Below, one piece after another: positions 40,319 to 49,108 of a stretch of DNA of 64,000 nucleotides. A program made the translations under genes and the position numbers. The stretch comes from Haladaptatus sp. DYF46 (GTDB taxonomy: Archaea; Halobacteriota; Halobacteria; Halobacteriales; Haladaptataceae): the NCBI RefSeq assembly GCF_021083305.1, contig NZ_JAJFAY010000001.1:434001-498000 (forward strand), written 5' to 3'. The notes below the pieces were generated by a model, which was given only the letters and a program-made list of their open reading frames with translations, was not told the DNA's origin and made no database searches. Each line of letters begins with the position of its first letter. Position 1 is the stretch's first letter.

Positions 40319-40320
40319 GG

Positions 40321-40770
40321 ATGGTCTCGCCTGCTCGCGACGAAACCCCCGAGTGGCAACGTCGTCTTAAAGGGAAACTGGACGAGAATCCCGCGCGGTT
40401 TCTCGATCACGACCTCGTCGAACACGGGAGCAATCACACCGACCACACACTTCAGCGGTTGGTCACCGCCCGCATTCGCGGTATCGGCACCATCGAGGTC
40501 GTCAACGCCTGGATAGCGGTCGAGCGGAAAATCGACTACGGGCCTCGCGAGGGAGTGATTTCGCTCCTCGAGGAGCGGAAAGCGTTCCTCGAGGAATACG
40601 GTGAGTTTGACCCGCCGAGTCGGACTGCCGAACAACTGCGTGAACGGGCTACCGAGCAGGCGAAGGAAGCACGACGTCTGAAAGATGGCGGTAAAGAAGA
40701 CGTCGAGAAACCACTCTCGGCGTCACAGAAAATCCACCGTCTCCGAAGCGATGGAGGTGGATCGCGGTGA
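40321..40770 (+). CDS. hypothetical protein of the element's left operon
   Basis: 149 aa, charged and mainly helical: PARFLDHDLVEHGSNHTDHTLQRLVTARIRGIGTIEVVNAWIAVERKI then a long basic/acidic helix that may form a coiled coil (TAEQLRERATEQAKEARRLKDG). The HTH-like first half could bind DNA, but no family is named. It overlaps the following gene (GTGA at 40767-40770). Confidence 0.68.
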   Translation: MVSPARDETPEWQRRLKGKLDENPARFLDHDLVEHGSNHTDHTLQRLVTARIRGIGTIEVVNAWIAVERKIDYGPREGVISLLEERKAFLEEYGEFDPPSRTAEQLRERATEQAKEARRLKDGGKEDVEKPLSASQKIHRLRSDGGGSR

Positions 40771-42746
40771 GCCGCGAGTTCCACCACGCGGGTGCGAATC
40801 GTGACGAAGTCACGATGGCCGACGTCCACGCCGAGAGCAACGACGTCGCCGACGACGCGGTTCTTTCGGGCGACTATGCGGTTGAGGACAACCGAACGCA
40901 AGACGCCGACAGCGACCCGGACAGCACCCCGACGAACGTCGTTTGCTGTCGCTACTGTGAGCAGGAATTTCGACGCGTCTACGACTACGACCAGCACGAA
41001 TACACCTGCGAACCGCTCCAGCACGCTGTTCGACGAGAGCAGTCAGAGGGAAACGAGGACTCGGTCGGAGATCTCGATAAGACGTACCTCATCCGGTCGC
41101 AGTGGCATGAGTTCAAGGCGTACGTCAAATACGACGTTGGCCTCGGAATTTACTACGGTCTCAACAGTCTCCAGAAGGAACACGACTTCCGCGGTGATGG
41201 CGCGCTCACGGTCGAATTCGGCGTTCCCGACGACATCGCCGAAACGACTGGTCGCGAGCAGTGGGAACTCGAATTTTCCTTTTCGGATAGCAAGCTAAAA
41301 CCGTGGCGTGATTCGTCGTTCCGAATCGAGAACGTTCGCGAATACACCGTGAAGATGCATCCTTCGGGTGTCGAGAACCATCGGGACGCGCTTCGCAAAG
41401 CCTCGTTCAACATCAGACCGCGTTGGCCGAATCTCGAATCGGAGGACGGCTACAGCGACCCGAGCAATCCGCACGGGTTGCTCGGCGTCGACGTGGAATA
41501 CACAGGGTCGAACATCGACCCGCGAGTGTACCCGAAGTTGTTCTATCAGGCGATGGGAATTCTCCACGGTCAACAGGGAAAGAAGTGGTCGAGTCCGACG
41601 TATATCCCGTACGACGACGTCCACCCGGAGAACATTCACCACTCGTCGAACATCACCGATGGCGAGCTGTACGTTCGTCTCGATAAGGATCTGACCGGAC
41701 CACTGTACGCCATCGACGGTCCAATTCATCGAATCTCGATGCTGCTCGCCGACGAACGCCGTGGTTACGCGAAGAGTATCCGCGACGATCGCGAGTGCGA
41801 GGGCTACTATCACGTCGCGACCATCGATCACGAACGAGCTGGCGAATTGCTCGGTGGTCACGTCCTCGGGAAGGAGTTCAAGCACTACCACGTCAGGAAC
41901 CCGGACGCGGTCGAGGGCGACGGTACGCTTGAGCATCCGAAGTTCGGCGTCGCGCTTCAGAATTCGGTGACCGACCGGACGGTCTACTGGGACGATCTTC
42001 GACGAGTGGAGAAGGAACTCGACGAAGCGCTGTTGAATGTTCTCGACTGGACGGATATCCCGATTCGCCCCGACGGGCAGGTGTACGTCGAAGACGACGT
42101 CTTCGAGGTGACGGGAGAACGGCGGTTTCGCAATCTCGTTCCGAATCGGCTCCCGAGCATCCAGCAGGAGCAGCACGACGACGTGATGCGCGTCGTTCCG
42201 AACCTCGCCCCGACCGACGTCGAAATCACTGAAGAGTTGCTGACCGACGGCGGGCAGGTCGCGCCGAAAAATCTGGCCGAAGATCTGGGTCGACACATCG
42301 ATACGGTGTACACGTCGCTGAAGCGACTCGGCTCAATCGTCGTTCACGAGTACGGTGACGTTCGTCTTCGGTCGAAGAACGTCGCCCAGGAGATACTGAA
42401 GTATCTCCGCGGGGCGAAAGAGTCATTTCAGGTGTCGATGTCGGAAGCTGCCGACCGACTCGTCCAAGCCGAGAAAGTCGCGGACAGCGACTCGGCGTTT
42501 GCACGATGGCGTGAGACGTACGGCGTCGAGTTCGACGGTCGCGAGGGCGAGCCCGACGAGCTGACGATGAAGTACACGCCAGAGTCGAAGGATGAAGTTC
42601 GACGAATCCTCAGAGCCGGTGCTCATCGCTGGAGTCAACTCACCGGAAAGGCGGTGCGTCAGTTCGCCTTTGAAGTGAAACCGGTGGTCGAGCTCGCTGA
42701 CGGGGCGGTATTTGCGCCGCAGTACTGGGTACGAAGCTTCGGCTGA
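40767..42746 (+). CDS. large zinc-finger / winged-helix protein of the element (DUF7845-like)
   Basis: 659 aa, GTG start overlapping the previous stop. There is an acidic N-terminus, then a C2H2-like finger CCRYCEQEFRRVYDYDQHEYTC (about 52-73) and a large mixed domain (75-450; e.g. KTYLIRSQWHEFKAYVKYDVGLGIYYGLN). A winged helix follows (about 475-550; VAPKNLAEDLGRHIDTVYTSLKRLGSIVVHEYGDVRLR). It resembles what I recall as DUF7845 proteins on haloarchaeal mobile elements. As the largest left-arm protein with DNA-binding parts it is the best candidate for a replication or maintenance factor, which is inference. Confidence 0.72.
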   Translation: MSREFHHAGANRDEVTMADVHAESNDVADDAVLSGDYAVEDNRTQDADSDPDSTPTNVVCCRYCEQEFRRVYDYDQHEYTCEPLQHAVRREQSEGNEDSVGDLDKTYLIRSQWHEFKAYVKYDVGLGIYYGLNSLQKEHDFRGDGALTVEFGVPDDIAETTGREQWELEFSFSDSKLKPWRDSSFRIENVREYTVKMHPSGVENHRDALRKASFNIRPRWPNLESEDGYSDPSNPHGLLGVDVEYTGSNIDPRVYPKLFYQAMGILHGQQGKKWSSPTYIPYDDVHPENIHHSSNITDGELYVRLDKDLTGPLYAIDGPIHRISMLLADERRGYAKSIRDDRECEGYYHVATIDHERAGELLGGHVLGKEFKHYHVRNPDAVEGDGTLEHPKFGVALQNSVTDRTVYWDDLRRVEKELDEALLNVLDWTDIPIRPDGQVYVEDDVFEVTGERRFRNLVPNRLPSIQQEQHDDVMRVVPNLAPTDVEITEELLTDGGQVAPKNLAEDLGRHIDTVYTSLKRLGSIVVHEYGDVRLRSKNVAQEILKYLRGAKESFQVSMSEAADRLVQAEKVADSDSAFARWRETYGVEFDGREGEPDELTMKYTPESKDEVRRILRAGAHRWSQLTGKAVRQFAFEVKPVVELADGAVFAPQYWVRSFG

Positions 42747-43127
42747 CCGCCCGACGGTCGAGTGGCGACACTTCCGTTCGAACCGACTTATTCCATCTCC
42801 ACTTTCATTACCTTAACCTGAATACAAGTAAACTTGTTTTAGACTGATAGTGAAACGAGCGAGTAGCGGGGGTGGTCAGCGACGACCCGCGACATTTCGA
42901 GGGGGACCCCCGCATTTCCGCTTAGAATGTGTGGCTAAAGAGCCACGGGCCTAAAGTACGTCTCGCGCTTTCGCGCTCGACACCGGAAACAAAGGACACC
43001 GCGGTTGGTCGCTCAGTTGGTCGTCGAACTGGGAAGAAGATGTTTTCTCGGTAGAATCCTACGCCGATACGCACGAAATACTCACGATTGCGCCTATGGA
43101 CTTCGGTTATCGAATGAATCTCGCGGT
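42747..43127. other. 381-base convergent intergenic region
   Basis: No gene is supported. Visible structure: AT-rich start (42790-42840), GGGGGACCCCC (42900-42911), a hairpin GTGGCT-AAAG-AGCCAC (42931-42946) and CGCGCTTTCGCGC (42965-42977). It separates the left operon from leftward genes and could hold terminators or a replication origin; there is no direct proof of either. Confidence 0.5.
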
Positions 43128-43688
43128 TCACTCCGGGAGGTTCTCGAAGCAGTCGCCACAGGGACGATACTGGCCGCCGAGGACGGAGGGCTCGACTATT
43201 CGATACTCACCGCGCTGTCTACACAGCGGCCCGTCCGTCGTCGGGGCGTGCATGATCTTCGACGACCCACTGGTGATCATGACTTCATCGGTAAGCGACG
43301 TAATCGATGGAATCAACGGTGTGGCGATGGGCTCGAAGACGTCCTCGTCGGACTGCTCCCGCGATTCACGACTGTCGAAGGTGTCCTCCGTTGAAACGCG
43401 TGCTTCGACCGGACTATCCGGTTGTTGGGCGAGGTATTCCAAAATCCCCTGAAAGCAGGACCGGCAGGGTCGCAGACCGCTCAGTCGGACCGTGTCCGGA
43501 TCTGCGACGTGCCACTCCAGATTGCGCTTTCCGGCACTACACGCGGGGCGTTTTGAGTCCTCCACAGTCAGGTCGAGGCGGTGGAATACCGAACTGGTCG
43601 GTCTCGCTACGACTTGTTCAGGGAACGCCGCTCGGACGTTTCGGAAGCGCGAGAGCAGTCCGTCGCTGGATGTGATGTCGCTACTCAT
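43128..43688 (-). CDS. protein with two zinc-binding CxxC repeats
   Basis: 186 aa. Two similar modules are visible: CSAGKRNLEWHVADPDTVRLSGLRPCRSCFQGILE (C...H...PCxxCF) and PLCRQRGEYRIVEPSVLGGQYRPCGDCFENLPE (C...PCxxCF), joined by an acidic linker. This suggests paired zinc ribbons in a DNA- or protein-binding adaptor. It overlaps the AbrB gene by 8 nt. A truncated copy of its C-terminal half lies outside the element at 60838-61075. Confidence 0.72.
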   Translation of the reverse strand: MSSDITSSDGLLSRFRNVRAAFPEQVVARPTSSVFHRLDLTVEDSKRPACSAGKRNLEWHVADPDTVRLSGLRPCRSCFQGILEYLAQQPDSPVEARVSTEDTFDSRESREQSDEDVFEPIATPLIPSITSLTDEVMITSGSSKIMHAPTTDGPLCRQRGEYRIVEPSVLGGQYRPCGDCFENLPE

Positions 43689-43881
43689 ACTGTGGTCGGA
43701 ACTGTTCGGCGGGACGAATCAGAATTCCCTCGTCGCCCTGCTGAACGCTGAAGAGGAGTTCATCGCCCGATTCGATGTCGAAGGCTTCGACGAGGTCCTT
43801 CGGAATCGTCACCATGTTACAGCCATCGCCTTGCTGGACGGTGCGCGTATCCGCGTACATCAACGGCGCGCCTTTGCTCAT
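43681..43881 (-). CDS. AbrB/SpoVT-like DNA-binding protein
   Basis: 66 aa swapped-hairpin AbrB domain: TRTVQQGDGCNMVTIPKDLVEAFDIESGDELLFSVQQGDEGILIRP. It is typical of small plasmid/provirus regulators or antitoxins. It overlaps the upstream Cys-rich gene (ATGA) and the downstream zinc-repeat gene, so all three are coupled. No toxin-like neighbour is visible, so a transcriptional role is more likely. Confidence 0.82.
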   Translation of the reverse strand: MSKGAPLMYADTRTVQQGDGCNMVTIPKDLVEAFDIESGDELLFSVQQGDEGILIRPAEQFRPQYE

Positions 43882-44027
43882 GCGTCGTCCTCCCGTTTGC
43901 AATGTGGCTCCTCCGGATCGCAGTTGTAGAATCGACAACGAGCACAGTAGTCGAGCCCGCCGTTGTCTCGGAGACATACCGAACAACCGCACTCGCGTCG
44001 GCTGTGCGAGGACGTGGACTGACTCAT
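43878..44027 (-). CDS. 49-aa cysteine-rich small protein
   Basis: Start ATG 44027, stop TGA overlapping the AbrB start. Seven cysteines (positions 13, 15, 18, 28, 31, 36, 43) are arranged as CGCSVC, CARC, NCD and HCK, enough for one or two zinc sites or a small metal cluster. It is part of a chain of overlapping reading frames. The density of cysteines over 49 residues is unusual for a haloarchaeon and argues for a real product. Confidence 0.65.
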   Translation of the reverse strand: MSQSTSSHSRRECGCSVCLRDNGGLDYCARCRFYNCDPEEPHCKREDDA

Positions 44028-44098
44028 TGCGTTTCACTCCTTTCGGTTCGGTTAGATGTCGGTGTCTCGTTTCTGGTTTCATCAGGTGTTTTCTCCAT
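44024..44098 (-). CDS. 24-aa leader-like frame
   Basis: ATG 44098 to TGA 44024-44026 overlapping the start of the Cys-rich gene (ATGA). The peptide MEKTPDETRNETPTSNR... is polar and disordered. It may be a real micropeptide or a leader for translational coupling; evidence is position only. Confidence 0.3.
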   Translation of the reverse strand: MEKTPDETRNETPTSNRTERSETQ

Positions 44099-44362
44099 TG
44101 TCGAGAAAGCGAGAAACTGCGGTCGCTATAAAGGTACTCCTTGTTTCTATGGAGCGTTTCAGAAGTCGCCACTCGACGAATCCGAAATTGGATTCGTTAT
44201 GCTTCGAATCTCGTGTACTGTCCGCGCGCCCGGGGGGACCCTACCGCGCCTATCCGACACGCGCGCGTGCGTAGTCGGCGGCAAATCGCCTCGAGCTTGA
44301 ACCACGGCTCAGCTTGATTTTCGAAACCAGTTGACCCACTACATTCGTCTTAGACTACTCCA

Positions 44363-44731
44363 CTATTTTGTGTTCTTCTGGTCGTCGATAGAAAGCAACT
44401 CATCGACCGATTCGACGTTGTTGATCGTTTCATAATCGGATGACTCCTGAAAGTTCACATGGCGATGATGCTGACCGATGACTAAAACAGAATCTTCGGT
44501 CAGTACAAACGTGATGACAATCCGTTTTCGAGTGGTCGTGTGACCGTCGTAGCGGTCTTCCTTTGTCACGAGGTGATATCGGTCTCGACTTGGATTATAC
44601 CAGAGGATACCGTCTAGCGCTCGGAGGCGTTCACGAATGATTGTCTCCGTGAAGAGTCGAAATTCCTTCTCACGGGAGGCGTCCGTTAACTCGATTCGTG
44701 GTCGTTTTTCATTGGGCATTTCATGCCTCAT
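44363..44731 (-). CDS. hypothetical protein, possible partner of the upstream gene
   Basis: 122 aa (or 118 from ATG 44719). Beta-rich core: LRALDGILWYNPSRDRYHLVTKEDRYDGHTTTRKRIVITFVLTEDSVLVIGQHHRH. The strand/loop pattern is compatible with a small RelE/BrnT-like fold, but I cannot claim it. Its start overlaps the stop of the upstream gene, indicating a two-gene operon like a toxin-antitoxin pair. Confidence 0.65.
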   Translation of the reverse strand: MRHEMPNEKRPRIELTDASREKEFRLFTETIIRERLRALDGILWYNPSRDRYHLVTKEDRYDGHTTTRKRIVITFVLTEDSVLVIGQHHRHVNFQESSDYETINNVESVDELLSIDDQKNTK

Positions 44732-45047
44732 TTCCGACGGCCCACGTCGTTTCGGCTTGAACTGGAACCTCTTCCGTGGAGATTATTTCTGCAATCTCCT
44801 CTGGAGTGAGTGAGCCGCGCTCTGTTGCGGCCGTCATCAGTTCTTCCAAGAGACCCATATTCGGTGAGACGGCGTTGTGACCACGCATTTCAGCGGCGTA
44901 GACGCAGGCTTGAAGCACGGCTTCACTCTTGTTCGCGTCGAAGACGTTGCAAACGGCCGCTACCTTTGACTTCCGGGCCTTGCCGGTGGTGAGATTAATG
45001 CGAAGCGAGTCGCCCATCGCAGCTGGTGTGTCAGTTTTCCGTGACAT
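44721..45047 (-). CDS. hypothetical small regulator-like protein
   Basis: 108 aa. RINLTTGKARKSKVAAVCNVFDANKSEAVLQACVYAAEMRGHN resembles a ribbon-helix-helix-like DNA-binding segment (strand, then two helices) known in haloarchaeal element proteins. The C-terminal half is acidic and helical. ATG 45047 is chosen because GGAGGT sits 13 nt upstream; ATGs at 45059 and 45068 are also in frame. It precedes the 44.36-kb gene in one operon. Confidence 0.65.
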   Translation of the reverse strand: MSRKTDTPAAMGDSLRINLTTGKARKSKVAAVCNVFDANKSEAVLQACVYAAEMRGHNAVSPNMGLLEELMTAATERGSLTPEEIAEIISTEEVPVQAETTWAVGNEA

Positions 45048-45372
45048 GAGAATGAACATGACCTCCACAGATGGAATGATTTTCGCTTACTCACTTACAA
45101 TCATATATAAAGAGCGGTCGGTTTACCCCCGATCCAACTGCATGGGATCTGGTTTGCGAACGCAGTCACTGATCAAAATGAACATCGTTTCACGAAACCC
45201 GTCGTCTCGATGTTCATTTTCGAGAGAGCGGTTTTCGCGACGTATGACCCCTTGGAGGGTGAGTGAAGGAAGGTGGAAAGTTGAATTTGTGTATGTGTGA
45301 AATTTTCTGGGGAAACGTAAGTTGGGACAAAACTATACCTATTCACTGATTAGTCGATCTCGATTAAGGACA
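45048..45372. promoter_or_regulatory. divergent intergenic region with TATA and 13-bp inverted repeat
   Basis: On the minus strand TTTATATATG (about 45103-45112) is a strong TATA element for the leftward pair. Further right a perfect inverted repeat AAAATGAACATCG (45175-45187) / CGATGTTCATTTT (45208-45220), 20-nt spacer, lies between the two divergent genes. It may be an operator or an RNA hairpin. No gene is seen here. Confidence 0.5.
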
Positions 45373-46251
45373 ATGGTGAAAGAGAAGAAGAAACAGCATT
45401 TTGTCCCTCGATTCTATCTGAACACGTTCTCTAGGGATGAAGAGGACCCGTACTACCTGCACTGTTATGACAAACCGGAAGACAAGATTTTCCCCTCTAA
45501 TACGAAGAAAATTGCACAGAGAGAGTATTTTTATGATCTGTCGGACAAGCAGTTCGTAGAGAACAAGTTCGCAGATTTCGAAGGGCATTTCTCCCAAGCT
45601 TATTACAGTCTACTTGATTCTGCAGATGTTAACAGCCTAACCAGTGATGAGAGAAAGACGATATCGCTTTTTCTGTCTCATCTACATATTCGCACTCAGA
45701 AGTTCCGTGAGATAGTCAGGCAAGCTTCCGAGCATACTTTGGAGACTGTTGACGCTGATGTGGAGGATGATCCTGGCCGGGAAGCTGTGGGGGCTGGTAC
45801 TACTGATCGAGGGGCAAAAGAGTGGCAGCTTCAGTTAATGGCAAACGCGCTTGAAGACTTCGCAGAGGTTCTGGAAGGGATGAACTGGTTCCTGTTTGTG
45901 AATGAGACGGAGTACCCTCTGTGGACATCGGACCATCCTATCGCCATTTTCAACACGGTCAACCCTAACCCGGTCTCCGAGAGGGGTGTGAAGAATCGAG
46001 GAACGAGAATCCATGTCCCATTGAGCGCGGATCTACTGCTGGGGATGTACGACCCGAAAGAGTATTTTTTTCCCCTGGAACAGTCGGAATTGACCGAGAA
46101 GGGGCACGTCGAATATCAGAATAGGCTTCAGGTAGAACATTCTCACCGACAAGTATATTCTCCCGTTGAGGACTTCGAGTTTGCCAAAGATCTCATCAAA
46201 GAAAATCCGGGATATGCCGAAATAGACTACGACTTCCCAGACCCAGATTAA
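45373..46251 (+). CDS. DUF4238 domain protein
   Basis: 292 aa. It begins KKQHFVPRFYLNTFS, the DUF4238 signature, followed by the family's YLHCYDK, FYDL and ISLFLSHLHIRTQKFREI blocks, WFLFVNETEYPLWTSDHPI (D-HP motif) and a PLSADLLLGMY strand. DUF4238 proteins are scattered in mobile elements and defence-rich loci; their activity is unknown. The DNA is much more AT-rich than the chromosome, a sign of separate origin. The ATG at 45373 starts the conserved region directly; 17 extra residues from 45322 are unlikely. Confidence 0.85.
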   Translation: MVKEKKKQHFVPRFYLNTFSRDEEDPYYLHCYDKPEDKIFPSNTKKIAQREYFYDLSDKQFVENKFADFEGHFSQAYYSLLDSADVNSLTSDERKTISLFLSHLHIRTQKFREIVRQASEHTLETVDADVEDDPGREAVGAGTTDRGAKEWQLQLMANALEDFAEVLEGMNWFLFVNETEYPLWTSDHPIAIFNTVNPNPVSERGVKNRGTRIHVPLSADLLLGMYDPKEYFFPLEQSELTEKGHVEYQNRLQVEHSHRQVYSPVEDFEFAKDLIKENPGYAEIDYDFPDPD

Positions 46252-46542
46252 TCGATGTATAGGTACGGGTTCACTATCTACCCTTCTCCAACGACTCCAA
46301 GGTCCCACCTCTAAGGAAATCAGGCAGTCTACGTCATTATTGTTCCACTCACAGTTGGTTTGTTCGTTCTCATGATGGCCGTGTTGATTTGGGGCGTACA
46401 GGTATTGTTTGGTGTTTCCGCTGTTTATTAGCGGGAAGAATACGTTATCGGTCTTTGTAGATATTAATTTAATAAAAATTTAAAATAAGTTTTGATAAGG
46501 AAGAATTTTTAATAATCATAGTCTATTGAAACAGGCTATATT

Positions 46543-47325
46543 TCAGACTACGGTTCTTCTATCAGATATCTCTACGTCGGACAAGTTGAAACTCAAATCA
46601 TCAGCCGAAATTTTTGGTTCGCCGATGATTTGGAGTCTGATCGGGACCTGGCCTGCTTCTTTGAACACTTGTTCGAATTTTCTGCGTTTCTCTATCGGTT
46701 CTGCTTCCAGCATAAAGACCGGAAAAATATGTTTCTCACCAAGTAAATCGCCATACCGAATGTAGTAAAATAGCCGGATGATATCTACATCTTCAGTATG
46801 GAGTTCATCCATCCCGGTTCTAAAGCCACACCGGTGGATTTGCCCGGAGTTCAACTCAAATCCAATTGAAGGAAGTGCTTCAAATGCAATTCTTCCTTCT
46901 CCTGGTTTCAGCGATTGACCCATTCGGTTTCGGTCAGGATCATCCGATTTCCTTGTGAGTCTATTCCTCATGGTTCCCGGCGAAAAGTACTCGGTGTCTT
47001 CGAATACGGAGAGAGAAACTAATTCAATATCTGTTGCAACTCCATTTCCGAAATTTGAAAGTTGGAATATGATCTTCTCGTCTTCTGTCCAATAGTCCTC
47101 TACCTCAATGACTGAGCGGTGATCAGCTTCCATCAGCTTCTGTTGCTCCTTCTGTGTCTGATATTGTATCAAATAAAGGAGAACCAACAAAAGAGATAGC
47201 ACACCAGACACCGCTCCTGAATTTGAATTCATGAAACTCCGGGACTTTGGAATATACAGGATTCCACCCACGAGAATAAGGACAAGAATGCCAAGTAGAT
47301 ACCCTCTATGAATCTTCCATTTCAT
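46543..47325 (-). CDS. membrane-anchored hypothetical protein
   Basis: 260 aa. Two N-terminal membrane helices (LLGILVLILVGGILYI and VLSLLLVLLYLIQYQ) are followed by a 200-residue soluble, beta-rich domain (SVIEVEDYWTEDEKIIFQLSNFGNGVATDIELVSLSVFED). It resembles cytosolic-domain membrane proteins of unknown type in AT-rich islands. No catalytic motif is seen. It is flanked by 291 and 310 bases without genes. Confidence 0.68.
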   Translation of the reverse strand: MKWKIHRGYLLGILVLILVGGILYIPKSRSFMNSNSGAVSGVLSLLLVLLYLIQYQTQKEQQKLMEADHRSVIEVEDYWTEDEKIIFQLSNFGNGVATDIELVSLSVFEDTEYFSPGTMRNRLTRKSDDPDRNRMGQSLKPGEGRIAFEALPSIGFELNSGQIHRCGFRTGMDELHTEDVDIIRLFYYIRYGDLLGEKHIFPVFMLEAEPIEKRRKFEQVFKEAGQVPIRLQIIGEPKISADDLSFNLSDVEISDRRTVV

Positions 47326-47635
47326 CTCTACTACTTGTTCTCATAATAATATCTTAAAACCTGAGGCATTGATGGAGTACCAGTCTTTACCCTTTCCTGC
47401 ACGGATTTCTCTTTGTGAAACACAAGTACCAATGCCGAAAGCGGATGGATCACGTTTGCCGTTCCAGACGAAACATCACATAGTGATTTGGCTATTCGCT
47501 GGAGTCGGGAACACAGCAATGGTCGGTACGAAGAAGCAGCGAATCGGGATCATGGAGGATTGGGGGTGAATAGGTAGAGATACAGGAAACACTTTAGAGA
47601 CTGAGGAATCAGCTTGTGACATCATAGAAGATTTT
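47326..47635. other. 310-base gap without a supported gene
   Basis: AT-rich. A minus-strand frame (47331-47519) encodes 62 aa ending VLRYYYENK, but it has no recognisable fold or start context and may be a gene remnant. Nothing else stands out. Confidence 0.4.
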
Positions 47636-48208
47636 CTATCTCTTTGAATACGCAGGATCTTTCTTCCAAAACTCTTCTTCATCCGTGTATTTGCAATTCA
47701 CGCACTCCGTTTGCTCTCCAATGAGGAGATCATCAGCACTCCCTTCAATCTTGTCTCGACCTATCTCTTCTTGCTTTTGACGTATTGAAAAAGCTTCACC
47801 ACATTTCGGACACACTGAGTTTCTACGAAGTCCGATATAGGCAAGGCCAACACCGAAGAGAATAACGCCTGCCATGAAATAATTCGGCACACTGAACGCT
47901 TCTGTTCCGAAATTTGGATACATCTCAGCAAAGTATCCCCAGCCAATAGCAAGTCCTCCTGATGCCGCGAAGAGACCAAATACGAGATCCAAGACGCGTG
48001 TAGAGACGTATTTGACCAAAAATTGGAATATACGAGCTGCACCATTGAATTGTTGGTTTCCTTGTGTATTATGGGGTTTCGGAACACGGTGTTCCTGCAT
48101 AGGAGAATTAATGTTTACGTTACTACCATCTGAGGCGTTGATATCTCCAGTGCTAATTGCGTCACCATCTTCTGCGTGTGTTTTGTTCTCTTGTGTAGAG
48201 GAAGCCAT
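47636..48208 (-). CDS. membrane protein with C-terminal zinc ribbon
   Basis: 190 aa. Polar N-terminus, then two membrane helices (VLDLVFGLFAASGGLAIGWGYF and NYFMAGVILFGVGLAYIGL) and a cytoplasmic tail with CPKCG ... CVNC (about 143-175), a four-Cys zinc ribbon. It could anchor a sensor or effector at the membrane. Function is unknown; the start at 48208 is before the polar N-terminus. Confidence 0.68.
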   Translation of the reverse strand: MASSTQENKTHAEDGDAISTGDINASDGSNVNINSPMQEHRVPKPHNTQGNQQFNGAARIFQFLVKYVSTRVLDLVFGLFAASGGLAIGWGYFAEMYPNFGTEAFSVPNYFMAGVILFGVGLAYIGLRRNSVCPKCGEAFSIRQKQEEIGRDKIEGSADDLLIGEQTECVNCKYTDEEEFWKKDPAYSKR

Positions 48209-48352
48209 TATACTCCACATACCCCACAAATCTTATTGAATCTATCGGACATTAATAACGAGATTTTCTCAAATTAGAAGTTCATCCCCCAGATACTATA
48301 TAGACATTCAACGGAGTGTTCAATAACTTGGAATTTAAAGACATTAATAGAA

Positions 48353-48967
48353 ATGGATCTGATAGAATTGGCTGAAAAGTATAAAGACGAGCTCGGAGTT
48401 CTTATAATGGCGACGTTGGTCAGTTATTTATTGGCTCGGGGGATACACGACAATTACAATCTATTTGAGTACGCCTTTGTGATTCTATTGTTTGGTGTTC
48501 TCCACGAAGCTTGGTCAAGTATCCAAACGGACGAAAGTATACGAGCCTTCATAGAGATAGTTGGACTTGATTCTCGGACTGGTCAACAATTCACTTTTCT
48601 ATTATTCATTGGCTCTACGGTCTTTATGTCAATCATGATGCAGAGATGGGTAGAGGAAGTCTTTGGACCGCTCTCTGTAGTCCAGCTTTTGGGGTTAATT
48701 GTCGTTCTGAGCCGTGCCTACGTGAACGTCTATATTGAAGAAAACCTAGCAGCACTAATAGATGGAAACCGAGATACATACTCTGCTTACATGGCAGGAT
48801 TTCTCGCGTTTATCATCTCTTGGCAGCTTCGTGAATACTACCCAGTCCAAACTTTCGAGCATATCTTGATCACAGTCTGGGCTTCAATTATCATTCCGTT
48901 ATCTCTTTTCTATCACTCTCAAACCGTGGACAACCGGCTAGGTCTCGGCAGCGGAGAACCCAACTGA
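48353..48967 (+). CDS. polytopic membrane protein
   Basis: 204 aa, about five to six membrane segments (VLIMATLVSYLLA, YAFVILLFGVLHE, FLLFIGSTVFMSIM, VVQLLGLIVVLSRAY, YMAGFLAFIISW, ILITVWASIIIPL). No family is recognised. It is divergent from the zinc-ribbon membrane gene and AT-rich. A TTTAAA element sits about 19 nt before the ATG, slightly short for a TATA. Confidence 0.65.
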   Translation: MDLIELAEKYKDELGVLIMATLVSYLLARGIHDNYNLFEYAFVILLFGVLHEAWSSIQTDESIRAFIEIVGLDSRTGQQFTFLLFIGSTVFMSIMMQRWVEEVFGPLSVVQLLGLIVVLSRAYVNVYIEENLAALIDGNRDTYSAYMAGFLAFIISWQLREYYPVQTFEHILITVWASIIIPLSLFYHSQTVDNRLGLGSGEPN

Positions 48968-49108
48968 GGCTCAACGTTTCATTATCTGTCGTATAGACAA
49001 TCGCACGCTTCCCGAGAAAGCCAGATCGCCCTCGGTAAGAAACTTTAGAACAAGTCTGGTAGCGCTGTTTTCCCAATCTGTCCCTCTTGCCATCGTCAGT
49101 CACTCTAT

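Noticed and set aside
42747..43127. Replication origin of the element
   Set aside because: Hairpins and an AT-rich stretch are present but no iterons or recognised Rep gene; not claimable.
47331..47519. 62-aa minus-strand frame in the cargo gap
   Set aside because: No fold, weak start, possibly a remnant; noted only in the gap entry.
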